DNA of 64,000 nucleotides from Cryptomeria japonica (Eukaryota > Streptophyta > Pinopsida > Cupressales > Cupressaceae). The notes under the pieces were generated by a model. The model had not been told where the DNA came from and did not search any database. It was given only the letters and a program-made list of their open reading frames with translations. The DNA lies in assembly GCF_030272615.1 (NCBI RefSeq), contig NC_081407.1, positions 152,601,048-152,665,047 on the forward strand, read 5' to 3'. Both the position numbers and the translations under genes were made by a program. Positions 62,727-64,000 of this stretch are shown here, in pieces; the stretch's first letter is position 1; the number at the start of each line of letters is the position of its first letter.

Positions 62727-62903
62727 ATTAATTAAATAAATTTTTATTTATTTAATTAATTCATTTAGCCTCTTCTAGCCCTTTTCTAATTTAAATAAAT
62801 ACTTTTATTTATTTAAATTATCTTTCTCCTAAATTAAATAAATATTTTATTTATTTAATTGACCCCTTCTTCTATTAATCAAATAAATATTTATTTAATT
62901 AAT
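62727..62903. repeat. Four consecutive AT-rich palindromes in the LTR U3
   Basis: P1 62727-62760 (15-bp arms, perfect), P2 62787-62820 (14-bp arms), P3 62832-62860 (12-bp arms, perfect) and P4 62874-62903 (15-bp arms, one mismatch). All share the core TTAAATAAAT / ATTTATTTAA. Confidence 0.9.
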
Positions 62904-63065
62904 TCATTTGCTTTTTCCTTCAATGACACATGTCGCTTATCTCTTAAATCCTCTCTTACCTACCCCCTTCATCATTTTATTATTTCTTCTACCTACCCTT
63001 TAATCCTAGCTGATAATTTATCCTCTTCACCTTTTAATCTTATCCCTCCATTTCCTAAAGTGTCT

Positions 63066-63077
63066 TCTATATAAGAG
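63066..63077 (+). promoter_or_regulatory. TATA box of the LTR
   Basis: CTATATAAGAGG lies about 350 bp before the LTR end, a usual position for the U3 promoter. Confidence 0.55.
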
Positions 63078-63422
63078 GATACTCTCCTTAATTATCAACC
63101 ATAATCAGTCAATCAATCTTATGCAATTAAGCCTTCTTGTGATCAAGCATCTTCAACCACAATCTATTCTTTGTTGAACTCTTGTGGACACACAAAATCT
63201 AAGAGAAAATATATCAAACAAGATCAATGGAGATAGGAGACAATGGAGATTGAAACCCTACTTGACATGTGAATGGTAATATCTATTTTTTAGTGAATTT
63301 ACATGTTCTTAAGTATCTTCATTGGTGTATGGTGAATGTTTGGTTGTAGAACTAGGGTTTTTATTGTTGTTCAATCTTTATGGTTTTACAATAGTTTTCA
63401 TCGTCATTTTTCACCATATACA

Positions 63423-64000
63423 TTTTGGCACACCCGGTGGGACTCTTGTCCCTTTTATTTCTAACATTGTGTTTGCAAATCTAGCTTTTTTGTGAAGTTG
63501 CAGGTCGGATTTGCGACGATTCTGATTTTTTGTGTGTCTGCAATTGATTTCACAATGTCTGCATTATGATTCCTCTTTTGTGCTTCCTGTTTTCGCGTCT
63601 ATGTTTTTCTGTCAGTTTTGCAGGTTCCAGATCCCAAAATAGCATCTATGCATCATATTATCACATATGTGAATTTAAACCACGTCTGGGTTGGATATTC
63701 TCACATTTTTGCATTTTTTGTTTGTTGCAGGAACAAGTTTTTCGGAAATTGCATCTGTAATTCATAATTATGCATTTGTGCCTAGAAGACGCGTTTGCAC
63801 TCCCCATTTTTGCATTTTTTTGTTTAGATCTTGTTTTGCAGGTTCTAGATCTTAGAAAGTGTGTCTGCGTCTCATATTTTTGTGTCTGTGTTCGAAAGTC
63901 GCGTCTGTGTTAAATATAAACACATTTTTGTGCTTTAAGTCTTCATTTTCTTTTTCTTTTTAGGGTTTTTAATTTGGTTTTGGCCTAACTCCTTGAATTG
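63423..64000 (+). mobile_element. Leader of the LTR retrotransposon
   Basis: Untranslated leader after the primer-site region. It contains repeated pyrimidine-rich words around TTTGCAGGTTC.AGATC (for example near 63620 and 63840) and no ORF of note. The element continues beyond the window. Confidence 0.5.

Larger units (their letters stand above)
62653..63422 (+). mobile_element. LTR of a Ty3-gypsy-type element entering from the window edge
   Basis: It starts TGTAGACACC and ends ATATACA, 770 bp. It carries a TATA box CTATATAAGAGG (about 63066) with a pyrimidine-rich region before it. It is followed at once by the leader TTTTGGCACACCCGGTGGGA, which resembles the leader and primer-site region of plant Ty3-gypsy elements. 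It is therefore a 5' LTR with the element body outside the window. Its U3 contains four AT-rich palindromes. Confidence 0.65.

Overview
This is a 64-kb piece of a seed-plant nuclear genome, most likely a conifer. The evidence is AT-rich DNA, one intact gene stretched by multi-kilobase introns, and dense, old Ty1-copia, Ty3-gypsy, LINE and 5S-derived repeats. The repeat style resembles Cupressaceae/cypress-family genomes, but that is an impression, not a test.

The only intact gene is a villin on the minus strand. I could join 22 coding exons from ATG (28062) to stop (11419). They give an in-frame CDS of 2934 nt, or 977 residues: six gelsolin repeats, a low-complexity linker and a C-terminal villin headpiece. 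A 5'UTR exon near 35 kb and a 6.9-kb 5'UTR intron probably precede it. The gene has one GC-AG intron, an 11-nt micro-exon, and introns containing tandem duplications, a 57-bp foldback hairpin, an RNase H remnant and a 5S-derived repeat.

Left flank (1-11 kb): a long inverted repeat (58-872), a minus-strand gag/protease remnant with a CCHC knuckle (about 3.4-5.4 kb), a solo-LTR-like block (5.87-6.34 kb), and a decayed copia integrase/reverse transcriptase (8.2-9.4 kb).

Right flank (35-64 kb): AT-rich non-coding DNA with a 5S-like (Cassandra-type) copy at 38.8 kb. Then come two LINE-type insertions in opposite orientation, each with its own candidate target-site duplication (41,973-45,587 minus; 46,363-48,398 plus). 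A decayed Ty3-gypsy element follows (about 49.7-57 kb), then an unknown decayed ORF (57.7-59.2 kb), a decayed plant-mobile-domain ORF (60.3-62.3 kb), and the 5' LTR plus leader of an element that runs off the window (62,653 onward).

The most interesting observation concerns the two LINE-type insertions. Insertion A contains both the 3' end of a LINE ORF2 (zf-RVT and RNase H) and, downstream on the same strand, a second ORF of a family I do not recognise. Insertion B is an independent copy that keeps only the second ORF and the same 3' tail. This suggests a LINE family with an extra ORF 3' of ORF2, or a 3'-transduced gene.
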